Positions 1-9,220 are shown, counted from the first letter of the stretch. The stretch is 64,000 nt of DNA from Bog-756 sp963812525 (GCA_963812525.1 CAWEVL010000009.1:496001-560000); one strand, 5' to 3'. The notes: a model not told the origin generated them from the letters alone. Numbers and translations are program-made.

Positions 1-466
1 GTCGGCACTCCTCGGGCGGCGTCGGCAGTGGCGGGCCGAGGACCCCCAGGCGTCGGGCCGCCTCCACCATCGTGGGCAGGGAGCGGAGCCCGATCCGGCG
101 GAGGTCCCTCGGTGACGCATCGTGGAGGGTGCGCAACAGCTCGTAGAGATCGCCCTCGACCGTCAGGTCACCGGCCACGAAGGCACGGGCCACGCCCAGC
201 TCGCCGGGGGACCACAGGATCCGCCGCACCGCGTCGGCGGAACGCACCCGGAGGGTGCCGATGCCGTCGGCCGGTCCGACCGCGCTCCCGTCCCAGAACT
301 CGAACCGCACCGGGACGTCAGGCTCCACCACGGCTCGGAGGAAGGGGGCCAGCACCGCCGCGGCAGTGCCGGGCGGGGGAGGATCGGATGGGCGGCGACC
401 GGGATCCGGACCCGGCGCGGGACTCCCGGCTCCATGGGACCGGGTGCTCGTGAGCTCCGTGACCAT
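1..466 (-). CDS. Cyclopropane-fatty-acyl-phospholipid synthase family protein, N-terminal part (runs off window)
   Basis: Only the first 155 codons are inside the window; the gene continues past position 1. Reading from the ATG at 466, after about 45 Pro/Gly-rich residues, the protein shows the N-terminal domain typical of actinobacterial CFA synthase-like methyltransferases. Key pieces are VPVRFEFWDGS, LRVRSADAVRRIL and ELGVARAFVAGDLTVEGDLY. These enzymes methylate unsaturated phospholipid acyl chains using S-adenosylmethionine, but the SAM-binding domain lies outside the window and cannot be checked. The start is supported by a strong GGAGGTG-type ribosome site just upstream. It diverges from the stress-protein gene across a 214-bp gap in which I see no other gene. 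Confidence 0.7.
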   Translation of the reverse strand, partial: MVTELTSTRSHGAGSPAPGPDPGRRPSDPPPPGTAAAVLAPFLRAVVEPDVPVRFEFWDGSAVGPADGIGTLRVRSADAVRRILWSPGELGVARAFVAGDLTVEGDLYELLRTLHDASPRDLRRIGLRSLPTMVEAARRLGVLGPPLPTPPEECR

Positions 467-668
467 GATCCACCTCCTCGACCGGTGCCGGCGATCCGGC
501 CGAACCCGATCTTATGGCGGACCCTGCCGGGAGTCGTCCCCGCCCCTGCGCCCGTCACCGGTCCGCTCGGGGAGGGGCGACACCACCGGGGGCTCGGTCC
601 CCGGCCGCTTCCGGGCCGCCCCGATCTCGACGGGCACCGGCCTCCCGGCGGTGGGGCCGACCCATTGG

Positions 669-674
669 TACGGT
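669..674 (+). promoter_or_regulatory. Putative -10 of a leaderless promoter (TACGGT)
   Basis: TACGGT lies exactly six bases before the GTG start of the universal stress protein, and no Shine-Dalgarno sequence is present. This places the transcript start at or next to the start codon. Confidence 0.4.
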
Positions 675-680
675 GCAGTG

Positions 681-1157
681 GTGACCTTCACGGTGCTGTT
701 GTGCACGGACGGCTCCGACCGCTCGACCAGGGCCCTGGCCGCGGGCTGGAAGCTGCTCGGCCCGGATGCCGACCCGGTGGTGGTGATGGTGGCCGATACC
801 CCCGATCCGAGCCTCCTGAGCGGGAGCGGCTTCGGGGGGCCGGTGGTCTCTCCCGAGGAGTTCGACGACCAGTCCCACCGCGCCGTCACCGACGCCCGCA
901 CCGTCGTGTCGGAGGTGGCCGAAGCGCTGGGACTGCCCCGGGCCGAGACCCAGGTCCTGAGCGGCGATCCCGCCGCAGCCATCGCCCGGCTCGCCGTGGA
1001 ACGCTCGGCCCGGGCCATCGTGGTGGGGTCCCGGGGACACGGTGGTCTCAAGCGGGCGGTTCTGGGATCGGTCTCCGACCACCTGGTGCGCCACGCTCCC
1101 TGCACGGTGGTGGTCACCGGGGACCACGAGGACCGGCAGGACGGGGGGACGGACTGA
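681..1157 (+). CDS. Universal stress protein (UspA family)
   Basis: A single-domain Usp protein of 158 residues. It opens with the β-strand TFTVLLCTDGSD and ends with the ATP-binding loop GSRGHGGLKRAVLGS followed by VRHAPCTVVV, so it should be of the ATP-binding type. The GTG start was chosen because it sits directly before the first β-strand of the fold and six bases after a -10-like hexamer; longer in-frame starts have no family similarity. The last residues (EDRQDGGTD) form a short polar tail. Its specific stress role cannot be told from sequence. A second, shorter Usp gene lies at 55286. Confidence 0.85.
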   Translation: MTFTVLLCTDGSDRSTRALAAGWKLLGPDADPVVVMVADTPDPSLLSGSGFGGPVVSPEEFDDQSHRAVTDARTVVSEVAEALGLPRAETQVLSGDPAAAIARLAVERSARAIVVGSRGHGGLKRAVLGSVSDHLVRHAPCTVVVTGDHEDRQDGGTD

Positions 1158-1214
1158 GCGGAGCAGCACGGCCTCCAGCTCGGCCGGTGGATCCGGCGCC
1201 CGGGTCGGGCCGAG

Positions 1215-2441
1215 TCAGAGGCGGACCGTGACCCCGATGCCGGCCGGCAACTTGCCCGGGTCCCACCCGAGGAGGGCCACCGCCTGGCTGAAGGCGAACC
1301 GGTCGGTCATGCCCGCCACGTAGGCGACTGCAGCCCGTACCGCGGCAGGTTCACCGCCGCTCAGGTCGACGGCCTGGCCTCCGCCGGACGGGATGAGGTT
1401 GGGTCGGTCCCCGAAGTGGTCCACCAGGGCCCGGAGCACGGACACCACCGCCCGCCCCTGGGCCAACGAGCTCGGGCGGAGGTAGATGTGCTCGTAGTTG
1501 CTGGCCCGGAAGGCGGCCAGGGCCTCGGCTTCCTCGGCGGCCATGCCGATGCGACCGGTTCGGAGGATGGTCGACACCAGGCCGTCGATGAACGTGCCGA
1601 GCTGCTGGCTCCGCTGGTCGCCGCAGCGCCGGCGGACCAGGTCGGGGAGGGCGCTCGGGGTGACGATGCCGCTCTTCACGGCGTCCTCGAAGTCGTGGCA
1701 GACGTACGCGATCCGGTCGGCCCAGCTGACGACCTCGCCTTCGGGGGTGGACGGTGCCGGCCGGGACCACGAGTGGTTGCGGATGCCGTCCAGGGTCTCG
1801 AGGCAGAGGTTGAGCGGGGCCAGCGAGACGTCCGCCCCCCAGGGGGCGTGGTCGAACCCTCCGTCGAGGTAGGGGGAGAGGGCGTCCTCGCTGGCGTGCC
1901 CGCCGGGTCCGTGCCCGCAGTCGTGCCCGAGGGCGATGGCCTCGGTGAGGGCGACGTTCAGGGCGCAGGCCCGGGCCACGCTGGTGGCCACCTGGGCCAC
2001 CTCGAGGGCGTGGGTCAGCCTGGTGCGCTGATGGTCGTCGGGGAAGACGAACACCTGGGTCTTCCCGGCCAGGCGGCGGAACGCGGTGGCGTGGAGGATG
2101 CGGTCCCTGTCCCGCTCGAAGCAGGTACGCCACCGGTCGGGCTCCTCGGACCGGGCCCGCCGGCCGCCGCCCTGGCCCCGGGTGGCCCCCGGCGCCAGTT
2201 GGTTGTGCTCCCGGCCCTCCCGGGCGGGGCGGTCCAGCCCAGGGCGGTCCAGCCCGGGAGGGCCGACCACCGGCCCGCTCGCCACGCTGTCCCCGCCGTC
2301 GACGGAGGCGTGGCTGTCGGCGTGGGCGAAGGTGATCCCCGACCCGCCGTGGCCGGCCATGGTCGACGCCCATCGGCGGTTCCTCTCGGTGGGCCCCTGC
2401 CCGGGTCCGGACTCGGGGACCGGTGCGTCATGTTCGGTCAT
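1215..2441 (-). CDS. dgt: dGTPase-like HD-domain triphosphohydrolase
   Basis: The protein has 408 residues and belongs to the deoxyguanosinetriphosphate triphosphohydrolase-like family, which hydrolyses dNTPs to nucleosides and triphosphate. The conserved core starts near residue 100 with RDRDRILHATAFRRLAGKTQV. The metal-binding HD signature follows (H144 in THALEV and HDCGH at 173-177), with SWADRIAYVCHDFEDAV downstream supplying a further Asp. Residues 1-95 are low complexity (Pro/Gly/Arg), longer than usual, so translation could start later. The ATG at 2441 is preferred because CACACT lies six bases upstream, matching the leaderless pattern seen elsewhere. It converges with the stress-protein gene. 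Confidence 0.8.
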   Translation of the reverse strand: MTEHDAPVPESGPGQGPTERNRRWASTMAGHGGSGITFAHADSHASVDGGDSVASGPVVGPPGLDRPGLDRPAREGREHNQLAPGATRGQGGGRRARSEEPDRWRTCFERDRDRILHATAFRRLAGKTQVFVFPDDHQRTRLTHALEVAQVATSVARACALNVALTEAIALGHDCGHGPGGHASEDALSPYLDGGFDHAPWGADVSLAPLNLCLETLDGIRNHSWSRPAPSTPEGEVVSWADRIAYVCHDFEDAVKSGIVTPSALPDLVRRRCGDQRSQQLGTFIDGLVSTILRTGRIGMAAEEAEALAAFRASNYEHIYLRPSSLAQGRAVVSVLRALVDHFGDRPNLIPSGGGQAVDLSGGEPAAVRAAVAYVAGMTDRFAFSQAVALLGWDPGKLPAGIGVTVRL

Positions 2442-2639
2442 GTGGCCAGTGTGCCCCAAGGGTGCGACGTTCGGGGCGGCGGCGCCGCGGGGCGGCGGGG
2501 CGGCGGGCAGCGGGGCGGCGGGCCTGGGCCCTGCGGCCGGCGCACCGGCCGGGGACGCCGGGACGCCGGGCCCGCGGACCTTGTATCGTCGGAGGCGGCC
2601 GGCAGTCCCGCCCAGGCCCAGCTGAGAGGAGCGTGCCAG

Positions 2640-2876
2640 GTGGACGTGCGTATCGGAATCGTGCAGTCGATGAAGGAGCTCGACATCGAGTTGCCCGACG
2701 ATGCGGACCGCGACAAGGTCCTGGCCGACATCGAGGCGGCGTTGGCCCAGGACGGGACCATCCTCTGGTTGACGGATCGGAAGGGACGCCAGGTGGGTGT
2801 GCCCGTCGGCAAGGTGGCCTATGTCGAGTTGGACCCGCCGGCGTCCGATCGGCGGGTCGGCTTCGGGATCTCCTGA
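2640..2876 (+). CDS. DUF3107 family small protein
   Basis: A conserved actinobacterial protein of 78 residues (DUF3107). The recognisable stretch is VRIGIVQSMKELDIELPDD, followed by an acidic helix and VGVPVGKVAYVELDP. The GTG at 2640 follows AGAGGAG by eight bases; a GTG two codons later is also possible. A TATCGT hexamer at 2584-2589 could be its -10. No biochemical role is established for the family, and the neighbours (dGTPase, paired ATPases) do not define one. Confidence 0.8.
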   Translation: MDVRIGIVQSMKELDIELPDDADRDKVLADIEAALAQDGTILWLTDRKGRQVGVPVGKVAYVELDPPASDRRVGFGIS

Positions 2877-3039
2877 TCCGCACCTCCCGCCGCTCCCCGG
2901 CCGGCTCGGTGCGGTGATGCCGGCGCGGGCTCCGGCCGGATCCAGGGTCGGCCGCCCCCACCCGGCCCCGCCCCCGCCTGGGCCTCCGCCCCCGCCTCGG
3001 CCTCCCCTCCGCCCGGGTCCGTCCGCCTGACTCCGCCCC

Positions 3040-3989
3040 GTGCACCCGCTCCTCGACCTCAAGCTGCTCTTCGTCACCGGCAAGGGTGGCGTGGGGAAGA
3101 CCACCGTGGCCTCGGCCCTCGCTCTGTTGGCATCGCTTCGGGGGAAGAAGGTGCTGATCTGCGAGGTCGATGCCAAGGGCGACGTCGCCGGCTTCTACGA
3201 GGTACCTCCCACCGGCTTCAAGGAACGGGAGGTCCTCCCGGGTCTCTTCGCCATGACCATGGACACCGAGGCCTCACTCCGCGAGTACCTGCAGGCTGCA
3301 GCTGAAGATCCCGGTGGTCGGTCGCATCGGTCCGCTGGCCAAGGCCTTCGACTTCGTGGCCACCGCCGCGCCCGGGGTGCGGGAGATCCTCACGGTGGGC
3401 AAGCTCTGCTACGAGGTGCGGGAGCGGAACTACGACCTGGTGGTGGTGGACGCTCCGGCGTCGGGGCACGTCATCGGCCAGCTGGCGGCGCCCACAGGCC
3501 ATCAACAACCTGGTCAAGGTGGGCCTCATCCGCAGCCAGACGGACTGGATGCTCGACATCCTCTCGGACCGGCAGCAGACGGGCCTGGTGGCGGTGTGCA
3601 CGCCCGAGGAGATGCCGGTCAACGAGACCATCGAACTGGCCGAGCGGGTGCGGGCGGAGACCACCGTCCAACTGTCCGCGGTGGTGGTCGACCGGGTGCT
3701 CCCCGAGCTCTTCGGTCGCCAGGAGGAAGTGGTGTTCGACGCCCTGGGCCAGCCCGGACCCCTCGGGATCCTGGACGACCTGGTGGGAGGCGAGGCCGGC
3801 CCGGTCTTCGACGCCGCCCGCCTGGCCGTCACCATGCGGCGCACCCGAACCACCCATCTCGACCGGCTCCGCCACGGGATCGACGGCGGCGTCCCCATGC
3901 TCTACCTGCCCTACCTGTTCACCCGCTCGCACGGGCTGCGCACCACCCGGCAGGTCGCCGCCTCCCTGGGCGAGGAGCTCGGCGACTGA
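3040..3989 (+). CDS. ArsA/Get3-type ATPase, first of pair (BagA-like), with two apparent frameshifts
   Basis: The protein is readable only by joining three frames. Frame 1 (3040 to about 3298) carries the P-loop KGGVGKTTV. Frame 2 (to about 3490) has VVGRIGPLAKAFDF and DLVVVDAPASGH. Frame 3 (to 3989) has SQTDWMLDILSDRQQTGLV to the end. Each junction looks like one extra base: G in CTGCAG-G-CTGCAG near 3299, and A in GCGCCC-A-CAGG near 3496. Actinobacteria carry two adjacent ATPases of this class (M. tuberculosis Rv3679/Rv3680), thought to work together. Its stop overlaps the next start (ATGA). I infer sequencing error rather than decay because all motifs are preserved. Confidence 0.7.
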
Positions 3990-5257
3990 TGGCCGCGGCC
4001 CGATCGCGGCCCGCACGCGGCGGCCGGACCGGAGGCGCCGGCGGGGCCGGGGGGGAGCAGCCGACCGAGGGGGCCAAGGTCCCCTCCGGGAGGGGCTCGA
4101 TGGACGGCCTGTTGGCCACCAAGGAGGTCGTGGTGGCCTGCGGGCCCGGGGGAGTGGGGAAGACCACCACGGCGGCGGCGGCGGCGATCATGGCCGCCAT
4201 CCGGCACGGCAGCAAGGTGCTGGTGCTGACGGTCGACCCGGCCCGCCGGCTGGCCGACGCCCTCGGCCTGGACGGGATCGGCAACACCGAGCACCGGGTG
4301 CCCGACGAGGCCTTCCGGGCCGCCGGGATCAAGCTCCGGGGCCAACTGTGGGCGGCCATGCTCGACACCAAGGAGAGCTGGGACGACCTCATCCGACGGC
4401 ATGCCCCGGACGCCCAGACCCGGGACGAGATCCTGGCCAATCCGCTCTACCAGAACATCTCCGGCAAGTTCGTGCAGAGCCACGACTACATCGCCATGGA
4501 GCGGCTCTACGAGATCCACTCCGAGAGCGACTACGACCTCATCGTGGTCGACACCCCGCCCACCCGCAACGCCCTCGACTTCCTCGACGCCCCGCAGCGC
4601 ATGGCCGACTTCTTCTCCTCCCGCCTCCTGCGGTGGCTGATCGTCCCCTACCGGTCGCGCCTGGTCAACGTGGCCACCAAGCCCTTCTACCAGGTGGCCG
4701 ACCGGATCCTGGGCACCGAGTTCCTGGCCGACATCTCCGAGTTCTTCATCCTGTTCCAGTCCATGTACGACGGGTTCGTCGAACGGTCGGAGTCGGTGGG
4801 CTGGCTCCTCTCGGATCGCCGGACCACCTTCCTCGTGGTCTCGACCCTGGAGGCGGTGCCCCTCCGGGAGGCCGAATTCTTCGCCCAGCAGCTGACCTCG
4901 CGGCGGCTCCACCTGGGCGCCATCGTGCTCAACAAGGTCCTGCCCGACTACCTGCGGGGCTCGGACGGCGCCCGCGTGGCCGAGGCGCTGCGCGACCGAG
5001 CCGGGGAGCTGGCCGACCGGCTGACCCCCGGCCTGGCCGCCGCCGACCCGGCCCTGGGCGACACCGACCAGATCGCCCGGGTGCTGACCGAGGTGGCCGA
5101 CAGCTACCTCAACTTCCAGGTGGTGGCACTCCGCGAGATGGAGGAGCGCGCCATGCTCTCGGTGGTGCCCGACGTGCTGGCCACCGTGCCGTTCTTCGAC
5201 ACCGACATCTTCGACCTGGCCGGACTGGTCCGCCTGGGTGAGCAGATCTGGGAGTAA
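3989..5257 (+). CDS. ArsA/Get3-type ATPase, second of pair (BagB-like)
   Basis: Intact, 422 residues. The P-loop is CGPGGVGKTTT at 51-61, then a switch I-like TVDPARRLADALG and the Walker B-like strand DLIVVDTPPT. Residues 1-40 are a disordered Gly/Ala/Arg extension. It starts by ATGA overlap with the upstream ATPase, so the two are translationally coupled and probably form a hetero-oligomer like mycobacterial Rv3679-Rv3680. Despite the family name there is no arsenic gene nearby, and the Cys ligands of true arsenite pumps are not evident. The small-molecule or protein client is unknown. In M. tuberculosis the pair neighbours a whiB gene; here one lies 3.6 kb downstream. Confidence 0.85.
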   Translation: MAAARSRPARGGRTGGAGGAGGEQPTEGAKVPSGRGSMDGLLATKEVVVACGPGGVGKTTTAAAAAIMAAIRHGSKVLVLTVDPARRLADALGLDGIGNTEHRVPDEAFRAAGIKLRGQLWAAMLDTKESWDDLIRRHAPDAQTRDEILANPLYQNISGKFVQSHDYIAMERLYEIHSESDYDLIVVDTPPTRNALDFLDAPQRMADFFSSRLLRWLIVPYRSRLVNVATKPFYQVADRILGTEFLADISEFFILFQSMYDGFVERSESVGWLLSDRRTTFLVVSTLEAVPLREAEFFAQQLTSRRLHLGAIVLNKVLPDYLRGSDGARVAEALRDRAGELADRLTPGLAAADPALGDTDQIARVLTEVADSYLNFQVVALREMEERAMLSVVPDVLATVPFFDTDIFDLAGLVRLGEQIWE

Positions 5258-5336
5258 CGACGGGCGGGTGGACCGGGGCACCACCTCGGGGGAGCAACCC
5301 GGCGGCCCGCCGCTCGGGAGGGTGTCCCGGCTGCCT

Positions 5337-5342
5337 TACGAT
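5337..5342 (+). promoter_or_regulatory. Putative -10 of a leaderless promoter (TACGAT)
   Basis: TACGAT is six bases before the GTG of the O-methyltransferase, with no ribosome site in between. Confidence 0.4.
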
Positions 5343-5348
5343 GCATCC

Positions 5349-5992
5349 GTGACCGACATCGTCGACCCCGCGCTCGAGTCCTACGCCGAGGCGCACACCA
5401 CCGCGCCGCCCCCCTACCTCGAGGCGCTGGCCACCGAGCTGCGCGCCACGCTGGAGGCCCCCGGGATGATGGTCGGCCGCCTCGAGGGCGGCTACCTCCA
5501 GATGCTCGTCTTCGCCCTCGGCGCCCGGTCGGTGCTCGAGATCGGCACCTTCGGCGGCTACTCGGCGCTGTCCATGGCTCCCGGCCTGGTCCCGGGGGGG
5601 CGGATCACCACCTGCGAGATCTCGCCGGTCCACGCCGAGTTCGCCCGCCGCCACATCGCCGCCAGCCCCTTCGCCGAGGCCATCGAGGTGGTGCTGGGGC
5701 CGGCGCTCGACACCATCGCCACCCTGCCCGGGCCGTTCGACCTGGTCTTCATCGACGCCGACAAGGCCGCCTACCCCGCCTATCTGGAGGCGGTGCTGCC
5801 CAAGCTCTCCCCCGGGGGCTGATCGCCGCCGACAACACCCTGTGGAGCGGCCGGATCCTCGACCCCTCCGACACCAGCCAGGACACCGAGGCCCTGCGGA
5901 GGTTCAACGACGCCCTGGCCGTCGACCCCCGCGTGGTGGTGGTGCAGACCACGGTCCGCGACGGGGTGACCCTCATCCGGCGGGCCGGGTAG
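5349..5992 (+). CDS. Class I SAM-dependent O-methyltransferase (caffeoyl-CoA OMT-like), one apparent frameshift
   Basis: The first frame gives EAHTTAPPPYLEAL, the SAM-binding motif VLEIGTFGGYSALSM and the metal/acidic loop FDLVFIDADKAAY, then hits TGA at 5820. Moving one base restores the family C-terminus: LIAADNTLWSGRI to VTLIRRAG, ending at 5992. The break is in a run of five G (expected six) before 5819, a typical homopolymer deletion. Joined, it is about 214 residues, the normal size of cation-dependent small-molecule O-methyltransferases. The acceptor substrate is unknown. It is followed 14 bp later by the PHP phosphatase. Confidence 0.75.
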
Positions 5993-6006
5993 GGCCGGAC
6001 GCCGCC

Positions 6007-6903
6007 GTGCTGGACTACCACCTCCATCTCTGGCCCCACTCCCAGGGCGAGGCCGAGGCGACGGTGGAGCAGGTGGCGGCGTACTGCCACCGGGCCGTGG
6101 AGGCCGGGGTCACCGAGATCGCCCTGACCGAGCACCTGTTCCGCTTCACCCAGGCCAAGGAGGCGCTGGGTGGGTTCTGGGACGACCTGCCCGGTGACCA
6201 GCTTCGGTCCGGCATGGCCGCCTACTGGGACCACCACGCCCGGGTCGACCTGGACGACTACGTGGAGGTGGTCCAGGCGGTGAAGGCCGAGGGCCTCCCC
6301 GTCGTCCTCGGTCTGGAGGTCGACTACTACCAGGACCGGATGGACCAAGTGGCCGGGCTGCTCGACGGCTACCCCTTCGACGTGCTGCTGGGCTCGATCC
6401 ACTGGCTCGGGACGTGGCGGTTCGACGTCCTGAACGACCCGGTGGTCATGGCCGAGTGGGACGTGCGTGACGTCGACAAGGTGTGGGACGAGTACACATC
6501 GTCCATGGAGGAACTGGGGGCGTCGGGGGTCTGCGATGTGTTCGCCCATCCGGACCTGGTCAAGGTGACCGGGCGGGTGCCGGCGGTGACCGACGAGTAC
6601 TACGACCGGATCACCGAGGCCGCCGTCCGCTCGGGGATGGCGGTCGAGGTGTCCTCGGCCGGGTGGAGGAAGCCGGTGGGCGAGGAGTACCCGGCCCCGC
6701 CGTTGCTCCGTCGCCTGGTGGACCGCGGAGTCCCCCTGACCACGGCATCGGACGCCCACACCCTCCCCGACGTGGCGGAACGGGCCGACGACCTGCGGGA
6801 CCTCCTGAGCGCGGCCGGGGTCACCAGGCTGCAGGGCTACCGGGAGCGCCGGTCCTACCCGGTGGACATCGCCCCGTCCCCCTCCTCACCGCCGGAACGC
6901 TGA
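6007..6903 (+). CDS. PHP-domain phosphatase (histidinol-phosphatase-like)
   Basis: A 298-residue PHP-fold metallohydrolase. Metal ligands are visible as DYHLHLWPHS near the N-terminus, ALTEHLF, GLEVDYY, LLGSIHWL, VFAHPDLVK and the closing SDAHTLPDV. This pattern is closest to HisK-type histidinol-phosphate phosphatases. No other histidine gene is nearby, so activity on another phosphoester is possible. The GTG at 6007 directly precedes the first metal motif; no good ribosome site is seen, so translation may be coupled to the upstream methyltransferase. The next gene begins three bases after its stop. Confidence 0.7.
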   Translation: MLDYHLHLWPHSQGEAEATVEQVAAYCHRAVEAGVTEIALTEHLFRFTQAKEALGGFWDDLPGDQLRSGMAAYWDHHARVDLDDYVEVVQAVKAEGLPVVLGLEVDYYQDRMDQVAGLLDGYPFDVLLGSIHWLGTWRFDVLNDPVVMAEWDVRDVDKVWDEYTSSMEELGASGVCDVFAHPDLVKVTGRVPAVTDEYYDRITEAAVRSGMAVEVSSAGWRKPVGEEYPAPPLLRRLVDRGVPLTTASDAHTLPDVAERADDLRDLLSAAGVTRLQGYRERRSYPVDIAPSPSSPPER

Positions 6904-6905
6904 CC

Positions 6906-8522
6906 GTGGCCACCCCGGCGGAGCTGGCCTTCGAGCGCACCAACCTGGACGACGTCCAGCTGGGTCACCTCCAACGCCTGCTCGGGACCTGGGGGATCCT
7001 GGCCGACCTGTCCTTCTCCGACCTGGTGCTGCTGGCCCCGATGGCCCACCCGGCCGGCGAACGGGACGGAGCCCCCGACGTCGGGCTGGCCGGGGCGGCC
7101 CACGGCGATCGGACGGAGCTGGTCATCCTGGGCCAGATGCGGCCCTCCAACAGCGCCACGGTGGTCGAACACGACCTGGTGGGCCAGACGGTGGCGGGCG
7201 CTGACTGGCCCCTGGCCGTCCACGCGGTGGACAGCGGGGAGGTGACCCGGGGGGAGGTGCTCCTCGAGCCCGGCGACGAACCGGTTCGGCTCCACTGCAT
7301 CCCGGTGCGGTGCGAGGGGACCACGGTGGCCGTCCTGGCCCGGCTGGCCGCCGGGGCCGGCCGGCGCCCCGGCCATCTCGAGCGGACCTACCGGGACCTG
7401 TTCGACCGGTTCGCCGTGATGATCTCGGAGTCCACGTTCCCGTTCCCCAGTGAGGAGGTCGCCACCGAGGAGGCGCCGAGAGTGGGGGACGGGGTGGTGG
7501 TGGTCGACGAGGAGGGCCGGGTCCGGTACGCCTCGCCCAACGCCACCAACGCGCTGCACCGCATGGGCATGTACTCCCAGACCGAAGGCCGGCGCCTCAC
7601 CGACCTGGGCATCGAGGAGTCGGCCATCGAGTGGGCCCTGGCCTCGGCGCTCCCGGTGGTGGAGGAGGTGGAGCGCCGGCCGGACGTGACCGTCCTGCTC
7701 CACTGCATCCCCCTGATGGCAGACGACGTGGTCACCGGGTGCCTGGTCCTGCTGCGGGACGTCACCGACGTCCGCCGCCTGGACCGGCTGCTGTTGTCCA
7801 AGGACGCCGCCATCCGGGAGGTCCACCACCGGGTCAAGAACAACCTCCAGACCATCTCGGCCCTCCTGCGGCTCCAGGCCCGACGCCTCCCCCGGGGGGA
7901 GGGGCGGGTGGCGCTGTTCGAGGCCGAGCGCCGGGTCCGGTCCATCGCCATCGTGCACGAGATCCTGTCCCGGGAGCCCTCCGACCAGGTCCCGTTCGAC
8001 GAGATCGTGACCTCGTTGATCCGGATGGCCGAGGACTCGGTGGTCGAGGGCCGGGGCCGCCTGACCTTCGAGGTGACCGGTGAGCTGGGGGAGGTGCCGG
8101 CCGATGTGGCCACTCCTCTCGCCGTGGTGCTGGCCGAACTCCTGCAGAACGCCGTGGAGCACGCCTTCACCGATGCCACCTGGGAGACCGGCGCCCCGGC
8201 GTCGGCGGAGGGGGGGAGTTCGGCGCCGGCCGAGAACGGGTCGGAGGGCCCGGTCCAGCCGCCCGGTCGCATCCGGGTCCACCTGGTCAACGACCCCACC
8301 ACCCTGACGCTCGAGGTCATCGACAACGGGTCGGGCCTCCCCGAGGGCTTCGACATCGACGCCACCCAGAGCCTCGGCCTCTCGATCGTCCGCGACCTGG
8401 TCCGCAGCCAGCTGGACGGGACCATCACCATGCGCAACCGGGGGGACGACCACCCCGGGGTGCGGGGTACCGTCGTCGCCATCGGGCTTCCGGTGCCGAC
8501 CGGCGACGCCATCGGGCTCTGA
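6906..8522 (+). CDS. pdtaS: PdtaS-type cytosolic sensor histidine kinase
   Basis: 538 residues, no membrane segment. A GAF-like N-terminal region (about 1-170) and a PAS-like domain (VVVVDEEGRVRYASPN) precede an HWE/HisKA_2 dimerisation domain with the phospho-accepting block EVHHRVKNNLQTISALLRL (His at 307/308). The HATPase domain has the N-box AELLQNAVEHAF and the ATP-lid glycines VIDNGSGLPEGFD. The layout matches M. tuberculosis PdtaS (Rv3220c), which phosphorylates the antiterminator PdtaR. The ATPase domain carries an extra Ser/Ala/Gly-rich loop (about 430-450). As in Mycobacterium, a convergent whiB1-like gene follows. No response regulator is adjacent. Confidence 0.85.
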   Translation: MATPAELAFERTNLDDVQLGHLQRLLGTWGILADLSFSDLVLLAPMAHPAGERDGAPDVGLAGAAHGDRTELVILGQMRPSNSATVVEHDLVGQTVAGADWPLAVHAVDSGEVTRGEVLLEPGDEPVRLHCIPVRCEGTTVAVLARLAAGAGRRPGHLERTYRDLFDRFAVMISESTFPFPSEEVATEEAPRVGDGVVVVDEEGRVRYASPNATNALHRMGMYSQTEGRRLTDLGIEESAIEWALASALPVVEEVERRPDVTVLLHCIPLMADDVVTGCLVLLRDVTDVRRLDRLLLSKDAAIREVHHRVKNNLQTISALLRLQARRLPRGEGRVALFEAERRVRSIAIVHEILSREPSDQVPFDEIVTSLIRMAEDSVVEGRGRLTFEVTGELGEVPADVATPLAVVLAELLQNAVEHAFTDATWETGAPASAEGGSSAPAENGSEGPVQPPGRIRVHLVNDPTTLTLEVIDNGSGLPEGFDIDATQSLGLSIVRDLVRSQLDGTITMRNRGDDHPGVRGTVVAIGLPVPTGDAIGL

Positions 8523-8832
8523 GCGCCCGGGTCACCGGCGGCGGTCGGGTCCGGAACGGGGCGCGTCCAGGCGCGGCGGAGGTGGGCCGTGCGGCGGGTT
8601 TGCCGCGTGGCACCGGCCAGGTGGAGCGTCGGACCGGGGAGCGACGGGCCCGAGGGGGACGGGCCGGAGGGGACGGGCCGGAGGCGGACTGGCCGCCGGG
8701 GGGCGTCGGGCCGGAGGTCGGCACCGTCGGAGTGCTCAGGTGGGGCTGACGGGCAGGGCTGACCGATCAGGCCGCGTTGGAAGGAGAACGCCGAGGATCA
8801 GGGGGAGGCGGGTGGGGCCGGCGGGCCGGGCC
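8523..8832 (+). other. Intergenic, very GC-rich, no gene seen
   Basis: This 310-bp gap lies between the convergent pdtaS and whiB1 genes. It is composed of imperfect GGGCCGGAGG-type runs, with no T-run terminator and no ORF with family similarity. Confidence 0.5.
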
Positions 8833-9123
8833 TCAGGAGGCCCGTCGGCGGGCGGCCAGCCACGCCTTTCGGAGCTTGCGGCGCTCCTCCTCGGAGGTCC
8901 CGCCCCATACGCCCGACTCCTGGTTGGTGGCCAGGGCGAAGTCGAGACACGGCTCCTGTGCGTCGCAGCCTCGGCAGACCCGCTTGGCCGCTTCGATCTG
9001 GTCGACGGCCGGTCCGGTCGTCCCGATGGGGAAGAAGAGATCGGGTTCGGTGCTGCGACAGGCCGCCAGATAGCGCCAGTCACCGTCGTCCCATTCGACC
9101 GTACGGTTCCACATAAGGGCCAC
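8833..9123 (-). CDS. whiB1: WhiB-family iron-sulfur transcriptional regulator, WhiB1-like
   Basis: 96 residues with the four cluster-ligating cysteines (AACRS, then CRGCDAQEPC), the GVWGG turn and a basic C-terminal tail (EEERRKLRKAWLAARRR) for DNA contact. ELFFP-like (DLFFPIG) and the DWR start of the domain match mycobacterial WhiB1, and the neighbour is pdtaS as in M. tuberculosis Rv3219/Rv3220c. WhiB1 binds the primary sigma factor through its [4Fe-4S] cluster and senses nitric oxide (family knowledge). GTG at 9123 was chosen because GGAGG lies seven bases upstream; the ATG three codons in has poor spacing. A CRP-type palindrome lies upstream. Confidence 0.9.
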   Translation of the reverse strand: MALMWNRTVEWDDGDWRYLAACRSTEPDLFFPIGTTGPAVDQIEAAKRVCRGCDAQEPCLDFALATNQESGVWGGTSEEERRKLRKAWLAARRRAS

Positions 9124-9159
9124 GATGCTTCCTCCACTGACGTTCCCGAGAGTCCTGTT

Positions 9160-9175
9160 TGTGATCTGTTTCACA
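9160..9175. promoter_or_regulatory. CRP/Cmr-type binding palindrome upstream of whiB1
   Basis: TGTGATCTGTTTCACA is a perfect TGTGA-N6-TCACA site, identical in both half-sites to the classical CRP consensus. It is in the whiB1 leader, 37-52 bases before the GTG. M. tuberculosis whiB1 is a known CRP (Rv3676) target, so control by a cAMP receptor protein is likely. Whether it activates or represses depends on the true transcription start. Confidence 0.7.
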
Positions 9176-9220
9176 TAGCTCGGCGCCAAGCTGTCACCGG
9201 CCGTTCAGGTTTCGTTCACT

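Noticed and set aside
3040..3989. Recoding (programmed frameshift) in the first ArsA-type ATPase
   Set aside because: No slippery site or stop at the junctions, and the same kind of single-base gain occurs in unrelated genes of the window, so assembly error is simpler.
3989..5257. Arsenite-efflux ATPase
   Set aside because: No arsB, arsC, arsR or arsenite-binding cysteines; context matches the paired actinobacterial ATPases instead.
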